A stretch of 64,000 bases of DNA from Lyophyllum atratum (lineage: Eukaryota; Basidiomycota; Agaricomycetes; Agaricales; Lyophyllaceae). Below the pieces are notes generated by a model. It was not told the origin of the DNA and did not search any database. It saw nothing but the letters and a program-made list of their open reading frames with translations. Made by a program: the position numbers and the translations under genes. Shown here piece after piece: positions 45,190 to 56,154 of the stretch; position 1 is the first letter of the stretch; each line of letters begins with the position of its first letter. The stretch spans positions 186,001-250,000 of the forward strand of contig JACGCN010000029.1 in the NCBI GenBank assembly GCA_014905825.1. The letters run 5' to 3'.

Positions 45190-46191
45190 TGGGTCCTGGG
45201 GTCTGTTGATGTATACCGCTGTTTCCTTCCTCCTCTTCTCTCTCGTCCGTCTTGAGTTGCATTTGTGGGTTTATGGATTCTCCACACAAGGGTTTCTTTT
45301 CGCTTGGCATGGAACATTGGGCTGCAATACTTGTATCAACAGTTTACGATTGATACCCGTGGATGCAGTAATGTGTCCTTAATGATTATTATGATTTGAT
45401 GGTTGGATTCATGTCTAGGTGGGCTACGAGGATGGGCCACACCTTTCTATGCCTCGACTTCAATGCACCTATGCGCCAAACTTCAAGAACGGACACGCAT
45501 ACGGCAAACGACAAGCAACACTGTCCTCCCTATTATCGCGCCCGACCAGTAGAAAAAGGGCCAACACCCGCAGCGCTTTCCCTCGGAGTCAAATTAAAAT
45601 GTCAACGCAGGCATGGCATCCGTGACCATTCTTAGTGTGTGCTCATAAGCGCTGTCCATTTTGATCTGCAGGGATGCTACTAGTATGTCTCTTTTCATCT
45701 TATTCTTGTTTCGGAAGGTGTCGGGAAGCGTCATGATAACTTAGGACTCGTGGTCGCGTTCTATCTTCTTCCTAGGCCATGCGACTCGCGAGGGCTTCTC
45801 AGAGACTTCTTTCAGGGACATCCTGATCCAGTTCCGACTCCCCGATTGTCAATTCCGAGAACAGCTCAGCGGCTGGTTAATCACTCGTCACTACATCTGT
45901 GGAACGTACCTTTGAGTTGACTTTAGAAATGATAGAGACCGACCGCCACGACTTCGATGTGTCCGCAAACTTGAAGGAGACAAGAAAAGTGAGACTCTAC
46001 TTACCTTCGGTTAGAGCTATACTTTGGATCTGAGCTCTCAGCTGGTTCACAACTGAACTGCCGTCGTAGGCAACTCGGCTGGAGACTCGAGTTGCATAGG
46101 ATTGAGACGACGGTGCGATGAGTGGCCTTGCCATTGATATCACACCAGTACGGATGATATTCAGGATGCGCCGGCCCATACAATACAGAAC
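45190..46191. other. Convergent gap between PP2C and thioesterase genes
   Basis: One kilobase with only short unrecognised frames on either strand. Holds the two 3' UTRs. Confidence 0.4.
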
Positions 46192-47077
46192 CTAAGGGAC
46201 TATCGTTTGCAGCCATGTTGCCACATCCTTCAGCTCAGCTTCATTGACATCGTGTCCCAGGCCGTCGTACACGGAGAGCCTGAGCTGGGCCTCAGCCCTG
46301 TGCCCAAGCGTCTCACGGAGGAATGCAATGCCATCTTCTGCCAAGCGTATGGGTATTTCATGGTCTGCTGTGCCATGACACCAGAGAATAGGAAAGTTGG
46401 GAGTCATTTGCATCATCTGGGTCAACGGGAGTGAGTTATCCACCCCGGAGCGCAAGAGAGCTTAACAAACCGGTCTAGCGAGCGGGGGTATCCACCCTGA
46501 CAAGCTCACTATCCCACCCAGGTGGTGTGCGGTCGTGAGCGCGACCATCATGCTCAATGCAGCACCTTGACTGAATCCGACCAGCACAATACGTCGAGGG
46601 TCCATGCCCGCGTCCACCTCTGACTGAATGAGCACTTCGATGGCGTTGATCGACTTGGTAATTGCCCTTTCGTCATATTCATCGGGGCGAGGCGGCAGTT
46701 CTGCTATATCAAACCAACTGGGACAGGGTCCTTCAGGATGGTAGGTAGTCAGATGTTTCGAGCTGTGTTATGAATGCAAGACTCAGTGAGCACACTTGTC
46801 ATCACATTGGACATCCTTGCGTACGCCTGTGGGAGGATCCATTGTACATGAAGAAGACTTGGTGCAAGAGGCTCGGCGACCAGCGTCTTCCAGGTCAGGT
46901 TTGACTGATTGTAGCCCTAGGTTTTGCGAAGCCTGTTTAGTGGTCATGCGAGCGAAAAAGGCAAGTGGGGTATTGTCTAGACAAGTATCAACTGACATGT
47001 GTGAATATCACCGTAGCAGTGTGAGGTTGAACGGCAGGAATCGTAATGAAACCCTCAGACGCGGGTGTTTCGTCCAT
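46192..47077 (-). CDS. Acyl-protein thioesterase / carboxylesterase (APT1-like)
   Basis: The ATG at 47077 gives MDETPASEGFITIPAVQPHTATVIFTH. Introns then join GLGYNQSNLTWKTLVAEPL, ILPQA, SKHLTTYHPEGPCPSWFDI, and the nucleophile elbow GFSQGAALSMM (about 46575-46540). The catalytic Asp is in WCHGTADHEIP and the catalytic His in VYDGLGHDVNE; the frame stops at 46192. This is the order and spacing of the alpha/beta-hydrolase family that removes palmitate from cysteines of proteins such as Ras or splits lysophospholipids. Length about 250 residues is normal. Confidence 0.88.
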
Positions 47078-48449
47078 GGGTAGGTGGGAATCTGCTTAGA
47101 GGTTGAAATCGCAGAGCCCGTCTCTTTAAGTGACTCGATGATCGCGCAGCAGGAACGGTCTCATGATGCATCACAAGCCAGTGGGTAGAAATCTCTTGTG
47201 ACTGACATTATAGAAAGCGATTCCAATCACCCACGGTGGGGTAATGCCGTGATAGAGCAGAAGTGGAAAAGCACATTCACACCGCGAAGTTGGGGATTTA
47301 GGGTCAACTCAAATCTGTACCCAAATTACGAGCTTGTATCCAAGTTTTGTAATAACCGAAACTATCAATTCGTGTTGTCCTCAAACTATGAACGGAAGCG
47401 ATCCGATTGGCTGGTTCAAAATTTGAGGCGAACCCAAAGTGATAGTTTTGAGCATTACAAAATTTGGACACAAACTATTCCTTCAGGTATACATTTGCGC
47501 TGAGACTAAATTCCCAACTTTCCGGTGTGATTGGAGATCGAGTTTTTTGCCTTCTTTATCTTATCTTCAACATAGGAAGATGATCTTATCTACCCAAGTT
47601 ATCCTTCAACCGCCACGGTCACCTCCGAGGACAAGGGATAGAATATGGCGTCTAGGAAGAGTTCTGGAAAGCTCCTTGAACCTCAACACTGATCTTCACA
47701 CTTCTGAAGAACTTCTGGATCCCTGGGCTCTCATTGACTTAATCTCGCCATGTGAGTATCCGTTTGATCCTGTAGGGACAAGTTCATAACCAAGAACCCA
47801 CCGCATCTAGGCAGAGGCAAATGCCTATGGTTGGTCGGAGTAATGAGGAAGAACAGCCTTCAGCGCTTTGGGTGAGAACAGCACGCATGAACCCCCCAGG
47901 CTCGATGGCACGAACCACAGCTATGATTTCTGTATTTCTTGATGCTGGAGCGCACGAACATCTCCGTGGTGTCAGGCTAGTCATTACATATCGAAGCCAG
48001 GGACCTTCGACGACACATGTGAGTCTCTGTTCATCACGCAGACTGGCTCCTAATCTGCTAAACCCTACAGTCTACTTTACGACCTGGATCCACAACCGGA
48101 GGAAAATGCAGGATGGAGAGGAGTTTCGCTGCCGCGCCGGGCTCTGCGAATCAAAATCAAGCACAACAACAAAGCCAGGACCTACTGTTTCCAGGAAAGG
48201 ATGCATCGCCTCTCTGCGACATTAGTCTGGAACTTGTCTGCCCTCTGGTCTCGGCGTTTCTCTCAACTTGGTGCCTCAAATAAGTGATACACCACAGAAG
48301 GAACCATTGCTTACTCTGCGCGACTTCGCTTACCCTATCCACCCCAGCACGAAATCGGTAATGTCTCGCCTTGAAATCCCTTTGCTCTAGGAACCATTGC
48401 TTACTCTGCACACTTCGCTTACCCTATCAACCCCAGCACGAAATCGGTA
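47078..48449. other. Accessory-looking region with no recognised gene
   Basis: Plus-strand frames 47198-47503, 47439-47789 and 47821-48225 have no recognisable domain or clear splicing. The region ends in the 90-bp tandem duplication at 48301-48480. Confidence 0.35.
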
Positions 48450-48480
48450 ATGTCTCGGCTTGAAATCACCTTTGCTCTAG
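48301..48480 (+). repeat. Tandem duplication, two 90-bp units
   Basis: Unit 1 (48301-48390) and unit 2 (48391-48480) both start GAACCATTGCTTACTCTGC and end TTTGCTCTAG. They differ at only a few bases, including one-base indels that cancel in length. Each holds an ATGTCTCG(C/G)CTTGAAATC. In unit 1 this ATG (48361) meets TAG after nine codons; in unit 2 (48450) it opens into the F-box frame. Confidence 0.8.
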
Positions 48481-49139
48481 GGCGCCGCACGATAGATGGC
48501 ACCATGAATTATACCATTCATGTCATTCCCATGCGTACCCCACGTAGATCGCCGTATGGGTTGCCCGAGGACATGTTGAACGACATCATTCGCTACGCAG
48601 TGTGGAAGAGGTACCGAGGCTGGAGAACTGAGCTCTTCTCTTACGGCCTGGTTTGTAAAGCATGGTCTCATGTCGTCGACCTATTTTTCGATCCACCCGC
48701 GTTCGACTTCGACCCCGCGCGTGCGACCACCGTCGCTCGGATTCTGCAACGGAATCCAGAAAGAGCCAAGCTTCTTCTGAATTTCTCGCCCAGAATTCTA
48801 CAAATGTCCGGATTTCTGGCGACCTTCTGACGGAGCATCGAAATATCTGGAATCTTGTAACGCTCTGGTCACGATTCTGGGCGCTGCAATGCTTATCATA
48901 ATATCAAGCATGTTTCTTTGACCAACCTGCATCAATTGTTGTTCCAGAACCTATTGTCTGCACTCCGCGCTCTGCAAGATGTTCGGAGCTTTGACATTGA
49001 TGCAGACCATTACCACCATCCTGCTTCACTTCGGAAACGCCTCGAACGTTGGACCATCCCCGATATCCAAATGATCATGGCTGAGTGGCAACATCTCAAG
49101 GTATGGTGGGCGAAAGATGACGACATGGATTCGGAGTAA
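48450..49139 (+). pseudogene. F-box-like gene, frame broken
   Basis: The frame from ATG 48450 (or 48504, MNYTIHVIPMRT) encodes a recognisable F-box-like segment, YGLPEDMLNDIIRYAV, and YGLVCKAWSHVVDLFFDPP. It stops at 48830. Homologous-looking sequence continues in another frame (LTNLHQLLFQNLLSALRALQ, WQHLKVWWAKDDDMDSE, to 49139). At least one shift is needed near 48895-48905 and no intron with good signals repairs it. It could be a decayed gene, or a gene with splicing I cannot resolve; a strong donor GTAAGT lies at 49137. The tandem 90-bp repeat supplies its possible start codon. Confidence 0.5.
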
Positions 49140-49669
49140 GTGTCTTCAATTCGCAAACAGCGCCCAGGGATCCTCTGGAGACTACTGGATGGAAACGCAT
49201 AACCGTATTAGCGGCTCCCCATTCGTGCAGCCTCTGGAACCGGGCGTTAAGTATTGACTTACGGATCATGTTTGATCCAATGGCGATGGGCGCACAGGAG
49301 GACAGTGGACACGGTGCGGATAGAGAATGTTGGACGTGATGATGATGATGGTCATGTAAACAGTATCTCTTGAAGGCTGATACCATCCGTAACACCAGAT
49401 CGACTTGTTGACTCGGACTTATGACGACTGCAAATTCCCAACAAATGCTGCGCCAGTAAGGGTCAAAAATCGCGATACAGTCAGGAAAGTAGGACTACAT
49501 ATTTTACACACATGGGTACAAGTTACATACACAGATGAAGTCCAACGGAAGACAGGTAGGTAATAAGACTGTCGAGGAGCTAAAGCACAAACTAAAGGTA
49601 CAGTGACCACACTACGCGAAATGTCGAGGTAGAGAATCAACAATCGAGGAAAACGGAAATGAGATAAGA

Positions 49670-50663
49670 TTACAGTGCCTCAATGAACTTCGAACCTCCT
49701 GGAAGCGTCCGCATGACAACACCAGACGGTGTTGTGTACTGTCGACTATCGCCGTCTAATGACGACTCTTCTAATATAGGTTCAGGCGATAGAGTGCGGA
49801 GAGGAACAAAGGAGGGTGCAGGTGAGTACGACGGTGATGATAGTTGCGAGTGAATATTAGGAAGAGTCGACTGGGACGAAAGTCTTTCTGGGTATTGCAA
49901 GCCGCGAATCGCATGAAGGTCAAAGCGGACGCTCGTTGTAGAATCTGATGTGCTCCGAGAAACAGGAGGCGGCGACGGTGGATGTGTAGTCCGCATTGAT
50001 AACGAGGGGCTAGATGAACCGATGTCTCGCACGCCCGATGGCCCGGCTACTCCCACACTCATATCTGCTTCCCAGTCATCTGTAGAACCAGCTTGTATCC
50101 AGCCATGTGCGCCACCGCCTTTCGTATTACCCCTACTGATATTTTGGGGACGCGTGCGTTCCTGGGGATCCGCGCGACTGAACATGGCAGCTAGGCGCGC
50201 CAGTGGTCTGCGGTTGGCAGTAGATCGGGATGGATTTGCATAACGGTTTCTTTTCCCTCGGCGTGCTTGTTCCTCGTCGGAAGCTGTTCGTTCACGTAGT
50301 AGGAAGAAGATACCAATACAAGACGCAATGATGACGAGGGAAAGGAAAATAATAATTGCAATGAAACCTGTTCACGTACGTCATCAGCATCCCGAACGTT
50401 ATGAACAGTATTGCAGTGACCCACCACCCAAGGAACCACTGATTCGTGGGGTGTTATCCCTCTTCGTCGCCGTATGCATTTCGAATATCTGCAGAGAGGG
50501 TTCCCTTCCGCATTCGTTTACGGTCCTGCGATGCATCTTCCCGAATGCTTTGTAGATTCCGCAATTGGTCGTGAAATCTAATAGGGGCCACCGGATGTGC
50601 CTCGAATCGGCCACGAGGCGCTGGTGGCGCGAAGAATAGTGGAGAACGGCCCAGGAAACCCAA
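49670..50663 (-). CDS. Single-pass membrane protein of unknown family (5' end unresolved)
   Basis: The 3' exon is clear: a membrane span FIAIIIFLSLVIIASCIGIF (about 50367-50308), a basic cytosolic start (RRGKRNRYANPSRS) and a tail of about 200 residues rich in S, P, T and R ending SKFIEAL at 49670. Upstream, FEAHPVAPIRFHDQLRNLQ to ASQDR (50603-50525) can be joined to the span by a GTAAAC..GAACAG intron of about 150 bases. The unspliced reading meets TAA and then a second hydrophobic stretch. The frame has no ATG before 50663, so a first exon, probably with a signal peptide, is missing from my model. No family recognised. Confidence 0.5.
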
Positions 50664-53096
50664 GGCAGTACTTCACCTCGATTGAGATGTTACTGCGTAA
50701 ATATCAGTGAGGAAACGGGAGAAAAGAAGGAGCCAGCAGCCGCATCCGTCACAGAAAAAGGCCGTGGGTGGGACAGAACAGCAGGTTCATCGCTTTAGGA
50801 AATATTTCCGTCCGCGTGCCATATTCTTTTGTGACGTCACGACAAAATATCAAAGAACTTGAACTTGGACTGCCAGCCGTGATATACGGTATTTACCAAG
50901 GACAGGTTGTGTCCGTACTCCAGAGGCCCAAACATCTATTCCCTCGTCCACGTCTATTCTCTCGTTGATGCTTACGAGCAGGAACATCGCCGTGCGGGTA
51001 ACAAACTTTCCATGTCTCCGATGCATGTTATCAACAGTACTGCGGTCACCTGCGAATCTCCCTCGACTTCTGCGGTTCAGACTTCGCACTGAAAAACTGC
51101 CTCTGAAAGTCGCGATGACGATGGCAAACATCTGGGTGGACTCCGCGACAACCTCATTTCTGCTACGAGACAGAGAGCCCTGGGACTACCCTAACTGGGG
51201 CTTTTCTCTCTGCGCTGGCGACCATGAAAAATGAATTCATCGTTCTCTTCACCTTTACCCCAACGTTGCTGCGCGACCACCCGTTCACTCTATCTGAATC
51301 TTCGTCAATCTCATTCATGTCAAAGATTGCTTCGCTTTGCAGGACGTTATTCTCAGTCGCTGGCCTGTACTCCAGGTTCTTAAGCACCGCCCAATGTGGG
51401 ATGGATCTCAAGATCTACCCTATATGTATGTCGAGAGCTGTGAGCTCACCGATGCTCGCGTTCCGCGCGTTGATCGCATCTCCTTGGGGGATATCGGCAA
51501 CTTGACAAAGGACATGGCGATGTTCATACACTACTGGGGCGGGCGTCAGTTGTTGATTCGTCTGCTGCTCCGGGTTTGGTGATGCCGTGTCGCTTGCGTT
51601 TGGTACAGACCCACTAAACCATCAGTGTCATCTATTGACGTCCAGGCCTGCGAGGGGTCTTCGACGCGAGGGCTCATGGCGACAGTGAAGGTCATGAACG
51701 AAGAGGACTACCGGATGAAGGTATGGGGGCTGCCATCCCTTTGTCTGGCGCAAAGATTACCTCCATTGGGAGGCTACGGAAAGGCGACAGGTCGCTGATA
51801 GCACTCCACCTGATCAGGCTGTGGTGACGATCTGACTGCTCAAAATCACAAGGCCAATTTTAAAATTTCACCATCCTTTTTGTCCTGTTTATTTCAACGC
51901 GCCGCTCAAACTCTCTCTGTGGCTTTTTGTCTTTCTCCTCGTGTATCCCGTACGAGACTTGAGTCTTTTCGGGAATATAAGAGGAAGACAATGGCCAACA
52001 GGACCTCTTACCGTTTACTCCCCCTAGGACAAGATTCCAGATCGCTCAATACACTTCACCGAAATTTATCTCTCAGCGCTCCCCTATCTTTTTAGTCAGG
52101 CACCGCATTGAACGCCCGCCATCTTCACTGCCAGTCTGCCTTCCTCTGTTTCACTCTTCCATGTGACAGGCTCCCCGTGATTTTACTCTCGGACCTTTGT
52201 TATATCCTCTCGCTATACCCACGCAGGCCGTAGATCGTCTTGTCAGGTCAATTCCTGCTTGCATGCCCCATTGCACTGCCGAGCAACTCGCCTGTGTCCG
52301 AACTTCGCCACAATATGCGATGATACTGGAAGCGCATCCTAAAACGAAATGATACTACAGAGATAGATCGAGCAGGGTGCAGCTTTTGTACTCCCTAATT
52401 TTCTATCTGCGATCGCCTCCACAGGAGTAGCCGTCATGAACTTAATCCAAATTTCATGGATCTTGACCCTTTCTCTAATGTTGCGTGCATGTCCACCAAT
52501 TGTGTCTCTTATGGATAAATGAAATATCCACCGAACTACTTTTGAAATGCTAGCTTGCTAACTCTGTCCCGATTCGAGTCGAGCGACGAGCGGACTGCGG
52601 GTTCACGTGGAACGGTAGTATTTAGAACACCTGCCACCTGGAGGACCCTCAAGCTATGACATAGTCGATGTCTGTCTCCTTCATCTTTATTTTCAAGTCC
52701 TTGAATAAAGCATACATTTCGAGTTCCAGGATGATTTTATATCATATTCGGAGGCCTCACATGCAGGGGCACACGGGCGCGCCACGCCGGGAGTGGGATA
52801 TCCCATATCTGGAAGACTTGTGATTGTACTTGTGTGTTGTGATTATGACCTCGAGGTTCAAGTCGCGGTCATGCCTCGAGGCTCGGCCTCATGCCACATT
52901 GCCACCACTACCGTGATCTACAACTCTGGCCATGGGTCGCTTTGTCCGACAATGGCAATTCGATTCGTGGCCATCCTGGCCCAGGTCAAAGCTGCGCATA
53001 GATATTTAGCGCAGAGACAGCGCGTTCATCTGCTTAACCACTCACATCTTCATTCACCCACCTCCAGTCAGTGGCACAAGCGCTCAATTATCAGAC
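50664..53096. other. Region without a supported intact gene
   Basis: Open frames at 50965-51234 and 51337-51582 (+) contain leucine-rich, F-box-tail-like stretches (VILSRWPVLQVLKHRPMW, DRISLGDIGNLTKDMAMF). They may be remnants of a gene like the one at 48450. From 51583 to 53096 I see no coding sequence or repeat; the last part is the promoter of the gene at 53097. Confidence 0.35.
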
Positions 53097-55054
53097 ATGT
53101 CCACCGATCCGTTGAAAGACGTCGAAGAACTATTCCAGGTGGTTTACAAGAATTTTAAGGCCATGGTGAATCCCATTATCCTTTATGGAAAGCCCGAATC
53201 TGATCATCATGTATATAGCCTGTACATGCTAGGCCTGATGATCTTGAGATCATCGCAGCTGAAATCGAAAACAAAATTATCGGTGTATACCAGCTGCAAA
53301 TGAAGATCGCGTACCCTGATCTGTCCTGTGAAGGTACAACAAGTGATCTTAAGGAGCGCGATAAAGTGAGTGGATTGCTCATCATTTTGGACTTCGGATG
53401 ACGTTCTCTCCTTCAAGCTAACTCAAGCCCGGACCATGCTTGACGGCCTGCAGAATCGCATGAGTCAAATGCGTAGCGACGCGTTGAAAAATATGTGCCG
53501 CAGCCTCCCGCCCCCAATCAAGAAGACAAACCCCGTACGTGATGCGAAGTTTGTGGTTCAATTATTATTCTTATGCCACGACGTAGGAGACTGCAACTAC
53601 CCGAGCGTTGCATGAGATGGTGTTCGTGGATACGGACTGCTTCGCAGAGCTCAGTTCCGTACAACCAGGAAAACATGGGTGGATATTCATTTTTCGCGAC
53701 GAACTCAAAGACTGGCTGCTCTCAGCCTTGGAGCCATTTCAAGTAGTTTATCAGAAACGAGATAAGAAAAGGAAGCAGTATGGTTTGTATAAAGCCATGG
53801 TTCTTCCTGGAGTGGACATGATTGGACCGGAATTTGCTCGATTGTCGTCTAGTGTAATTCTTCCTCTCCTTCGTTTGCTCTTCTCGTTCTGATCTCCTTC
53901 GCTAGACGCGTGAGATTATTGTTACACATAGATCTCGAAGCAACCGAGGATCGGGATCCTACGACGCGGTGCACCAAAATTTTCTGCTGTCGATGAAGAC
54001 GCTGCAGTGTATTCTGCTACAATGTGTGGAATTACCGCTGGGCGCGTACGAAGAATCTGGCATTCCCCCGACCGTTTCCGTGCGGAAACCGGTCGATACT
54101 CAGCTGCAATCAACAAGACTTCCATCCCCAGGCCCGCCTGCACCGCCCCTTCTTCCCCCCGTACAAATCCTAAAACGAGGGTCAGATCAAGGACTAACAA
54201 AACTGCTAAATAGTTCGGGTCCAGCTTCTAAAGCAAAAGCGCCTCCACGTGCTCAGCAGCCTTCCTCATCAGTCCACATGCAAAGTGTGATTCCTTTGGC
54301 GGCCGCGAAAAATCGGCAGACACAGCAATTCCCGACTGCAGGAATGTCTAGACAAACCGAATCGGTAGTCGACAACGACCAGACTCCCAAAGCTCGTTCT
54401 GCACCTCAGTCATCGTCCTATGTCCCAAGATCCGTGGCTGAAAACCTCGTCATATATTCTGCTAGTGCCTCTCATAGCAATCATACGGACCCTGCTTCGA
54501 CTAGGGTGGTTTCTTCCGACGGGTGGTATAATGCCGGAAATAACGAAAACACCGCGGGGGACGCGCCGGCGGCACATCAAACGAGTCACCATCAGAATTT
54601 GATTCAGCGTCAGGTGGTACCACGACCAGAGCCAATGCCACTTCAGTCTGGTGCGCGCAGCAATCAGTCCAACCCGCAGTATGGCATCCAAGGCATGCAA
54701 CACGCGAGCACTAGCGTCCTCCATAAAAAATTGGTGACTATCCCAAATTCTGCGCTTTCCACACGCTCGCAAGTGCTCGCGCCAGTTGCACCAATTGCGC
54801 AAGTCTATCGGCCCCCGCAAATTCGACCGCACTATGCGATGCAAGATCAGAACATCAACACGGCCTGGAATTCTACCGATGGTAATTCACAGGCCGCTAG
54901 AACGCACAGACACGCGCCCCAACACAACGCACAGCTCCCGGACCAACATTATTTCGACGCTACAGTCATGCAAGGTAATCAAGTTCACCAGTGGCAGGGC
55001 GCCTTCCCTCCTCGCTTTCAAGCATCGTCGTCTAACTGGAACCAGTGGAGGTAG
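53097..55054 (+). CDS. Unrecognised protein with helical N-terminus and disordered Q/S/P-rich tail
   Basis: The ATG at 53097 starts MSTDPLKDVEELFQVVYKNF. Several short introns (for example GTATATAG..GCTAG, and one before ETATTRALHEM) join helical segments such as DDLEIIAAEIENKIIGVYQL, LDGLQNRMSQMRSDALKN and WIFIFRDELKDWLLSALEPF. An intron near 53855-53907 leads into one long exon. From about 54060 to 55054 the sequence is low complexity, rich in S, Q, P, A, H and N, ending SSNWNQWR. I know no family with this layout. The tail suggests a regulatory or condensate-forming protein, but that is inference. The first exons are placed with moderate confidence. Confidence 0.6.
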
Positions 55055-56154
55055 TTTTCTTGAATTGATGGACATTTTATTTTCTGTCGGAGTACTGTAT
55101 TTGCATGCGGACCAAACTGGCGACTAGTTGAAGAACTTATTTATGTATATCCTTAGATCATGATGATGCCTAATTCTGAGCCTTGGTCTTTCTTCGAGTG
55201 ATGGGATGTAATATGTTGCAAATGTTGTATCACATCTCTGACGCAAAAACAGGAAACTTGAAAGGATCAGAAGCACACGAAAATAGAAAGATGTGATATC
55301 GGGGAAGATTAGACCGTCATCACGCTTCGCTAAACCACCGCTAAAAGTTTAAAGATTGGCACTTCTTGATCCCTGCCGTTCATTAAGCTCTCAAAGCTCA
55401 TTCCGTGACCCTCGAGTAGGATTACATTGAGTGTATAGGCGTCCATTAGTCTCATCCTCACGCCTTTTCGCGTGAGGTGCTTATGCGAGCCTAAGGCGTC
55501 CATGCATAGTCATCCTGGGCCCAAATAAATAAGATCCGAATGCAATTTATGTGAAGATATCCTTTGCTTGAATTTGATTTAGTGGCCGAATCCGTCGACC
55601 ACGGGCCATATGCGTCGTCCACCACCTCGGAGTTTTCACCAAAGGCCGCCAGCACTTACCCCAAAATTCCGGGCTGTTTTAGAGTGCCAACCTGGATATT
55701 CTGGAGACTCTTCCGTTGAAACGACCGCGCCACCAGACCCTGATACGGGCTCCGAGCCACAGTGACATAATACGGGGTAAGGCTTCCTTGGAAAGGGCGG
55801 CTTGAGGGCGGCATCCAAACATAGGAATGGGATCTGCATCTGGATACACCTGCTCGGTTCATACATGCCATTGTTTGGCCATTGTCCTTGAGATATGATC
55901 TCGAGTCTCGAGCCGCATTGAGCGATATCAGGCGATTCTCGCCCTCGATTTCATTCCTCTTAAGAAGAATTATACTTTGCCAGCAAATGGGGACGCCGAT
56001 CATGATCGAGATCGCTTTAAAAGTGTATCGTAGATCTCGCCAAGCGGAGGCCACCATGCCATTCATGTCAACAAAGCAAAAGTGCCCGTTTATCGAGCTG
56101 ACGAAATGGTTTATAAGAAATTCCCCTGATGAAAGAAAGGTGACCGCCTTGCTC
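55055..56154. other. Gap upstream of the HMG-box gene
   Basis: Contains copy 2 of the dispersed motif (55465-55497). The HMG frame stays open upstream to 55882 with an ATG at 55987, so the CDS could start earlier. A minus-strand frame at 55656-56339 is a mirror frame with no known domain. Confidence 0.35.
55465..55497. repeat. Copy 2 of the dispersed ~32-bp motif with hairpin
   Basis: This closely matches 1964-1995. Here it is preceded by CTCACGC-CTTTTC-GCGTGAG (55457-55476), a 7-bp stem with a 6-base loop, and flanked by GGCGTCCAT on both sides (about 55438 and 55495). Confidence 0.4.
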
